Shown here piece by piece: positions 59,436 to 60,035 of a stretch of DNA of 60,035 bases. The notes below the pieces were generated by a model. That model made no database searches and had not been told where the DNA came from. It saw only the letters and a list, made by a program, of their open reading frames with translations. Position numbers and translations under genes: made by a program. Position 1 is the stretch's first letter, and the number at the start of each line of letters is the position of its first letter. The DNA is from Burkholderiaceae bacterium 16 (GTDB lineage Bacteria; Pseudomonadota; Gammaproteobacteria; Burkholderiales; Burkholderiaceae), in assembly GCA_000955785.1 (NCBI GenBank), contig JYOD01000148.1:1-60035 (forward strand), given 5' to 3'.

Positions 59436-59995
59436 TATCGGGCGCAATAGAGTGGCCCGAACTGCGCCGGCCGGAGTATCTCAGTCAGCTTGGCCAATGG
59501 GTGCGTTTGCAAGCCAGATGGCACTGGCCTTGAAGGAGGCCGGGGCTGACCCCAAGCTGGTCACGGCGCAAGGTCATTTGTTCATCTATGAATAATTGGA
59601 ATGGCGTTCGCAATTTTAAATCATATTCCGAATGTGACTTGACTAGCTACACTTCGTAGCCAAGCTGTTCTTTCGGCACGGATCCGGTCACCAAGCGGCT
59701 GGCTACGTCGAACACTCGTGCCAAAATTCCCTGGCCGGGCTGATGCGTACAGGCGCACGCGGTTTCGCTGGCGCGCGCCGACTGGGCTTCAGGCGAACGG
59801 GAGCTTTTGAACGCTGCGTCAACAGTCACGAGGCTCGCCTCGTTTGAGGTGGGCGCCGCTTGACTAACCGGACTGCTCGCCCGCACGGAGCGAGAGGTTG
59901 TGCTTGATGCTGCACCACGGTGCAGCGGAGTGTCGCGCGGCTGTGCGTTGTCGGAATTGAAGCGATTTGGCTATTCACCTATTTAAGGAACAGAA
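59436..59995. other. intergenic stretch after phaC
   Basis: About 560 bp. A plus-strand frame ending at 59595 (last codons ALKEAGADPKLVTAQGHLFI) and a minus-strand frame 59647-59886 both read as plausible peptides but match no family I recognise; neither has a convincing start, so neither is called with confidence. AT-rich patch at 59595-59640. The 3' end leads into the ribosome site of the next gene. Confidence 0.4.
59647..59886 (-). CDS. possible small protein, unrecognised
   Basis: A 79-codon frame rich in Ala and Ser, ending in VFDVASRLVTGSVPKEQLGYEV. The C-terminal half reads more like protein than the N-terminal half. No family and no clear ribosome site; it may be a shadow frame. Confidence 0.2.
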   Translation of the reverse strand: MRASSPVSQAAPTSNEASLVTVDAAFKSSRSPEAQSARASETACACTHQPGQGILARVFDVASRLVTGSVPKEQLGYEV

Positions 59996-60035
59996 ATGAC
60001 GCCGACCGAAATCAAAGCCACGCTATCGTTTTCCG
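59996..60035 (+). CDS. start of a further gene, cut by the window edge
   Basis: ATG at 59996 preceded by AAGGAACAGAA, a good ribosome site, followed by codons MTPTEIKATLSFS to the last base. Too short to identify; a phasin or other PHA-linked gene would fit the position, but this is only context. Confidence 0.5.
   Translation, partial: MTPTEIKATLSFS

Noticed and set aside
59404..59595. Small plus-strand gene after phaC
   Set aside because: The C-terminal part reads like protein, but there is no ribosome site or plausible N-terminus and no family match.

Overview
The window is GC-rich, densely coded DNA that looks like the accessory part of a Burkholderiales chromosome, most likely Cupriavidus or a close relative. 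Supporting signs are a class I PHA synthase with an R-specific enoyl-CoA hydratase, a cyoABCD quinol oxidase, a sulfoacetate (sau-type) gene set of the kind known from Cupriavidus necator, Bug/TctC receptors and many one-component regulators. No rRNA, tRNA, CRISPR array or intact insertion sequence was seen. All identifications come from reading protein motifs; no database search was run.

Layout: 0.2-7.0 kb, an acyl-CoA dehydrogenase, then an IclR regulator divergent from an MFS carrier, an acylating aldehyde dehydrogenase and an AMP-forming CoA ligase. Together these match a sulfoacetate import and degradation module. 7.2-9.3 kb, a cyanate module (cynS, cynT, divergent cynR). 9.8-10.5 kb, an unknown CPAC-motif protein. 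10.6-14.6 kb, cyoABCD (minus strand), divergent from a MocR regulator. 16.2-21.1 kb, a decayed zone: two small genes broken by in-frame TAG codons, an autotransporter scrap, a GGCTAA repeat, an orphan tssA and a truncated, frameshifted peptide ABC ATPase. 21.1-24.2 kb, a type II NADH dehydrogenase, an odd HAD-like protein and a LysR regulator.

24.3-34.9 kb appears to be one GntR/FCD regulon. One arm is an MHS transporter, an RraA-like aldolase and a CitE-like lyase. The other is an aminotransferase, a TPP-dependent enzyme, an M20 amidohydrolase and an aldehyde dehydrogenase. Six copies of an 11-bp palindrome (TGGTC-N-GGCCA type) sit only in the two intergenic regions flanking the regulator. 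The chemistry can be read as N-carbamoyl or N-acyl amino acid to amino acid, 2-oxo acid, aldehyde and acid, but the substrate is unknown.

34.9-47.9 kb is an arginine island. It contains a LuxR-type protein with a degenerate receiver, an alanine-racemase-like enzyme, astB, aruG, aruF, an ArgR-like AraC regulator, a polar amino acid ABC transporter, a D-amino acid dehydrogenase, a DauR-like regulator and a RidA protein. This suggests joint use of L- and D-arginine. astC, astD and astE are absent from the window.

48-60 kb: Lon with Hsp20, a lipoprotein, a ribbon-helix-helix regulator with a likely operator array, a PHB-depolymerase-family esterase, a LysR/TctC/PEP-mutase-family set whose receptor has a KTRN repeat in its signal peptide, phaJ-phaC, and the start of a further gene cut by the window edge.
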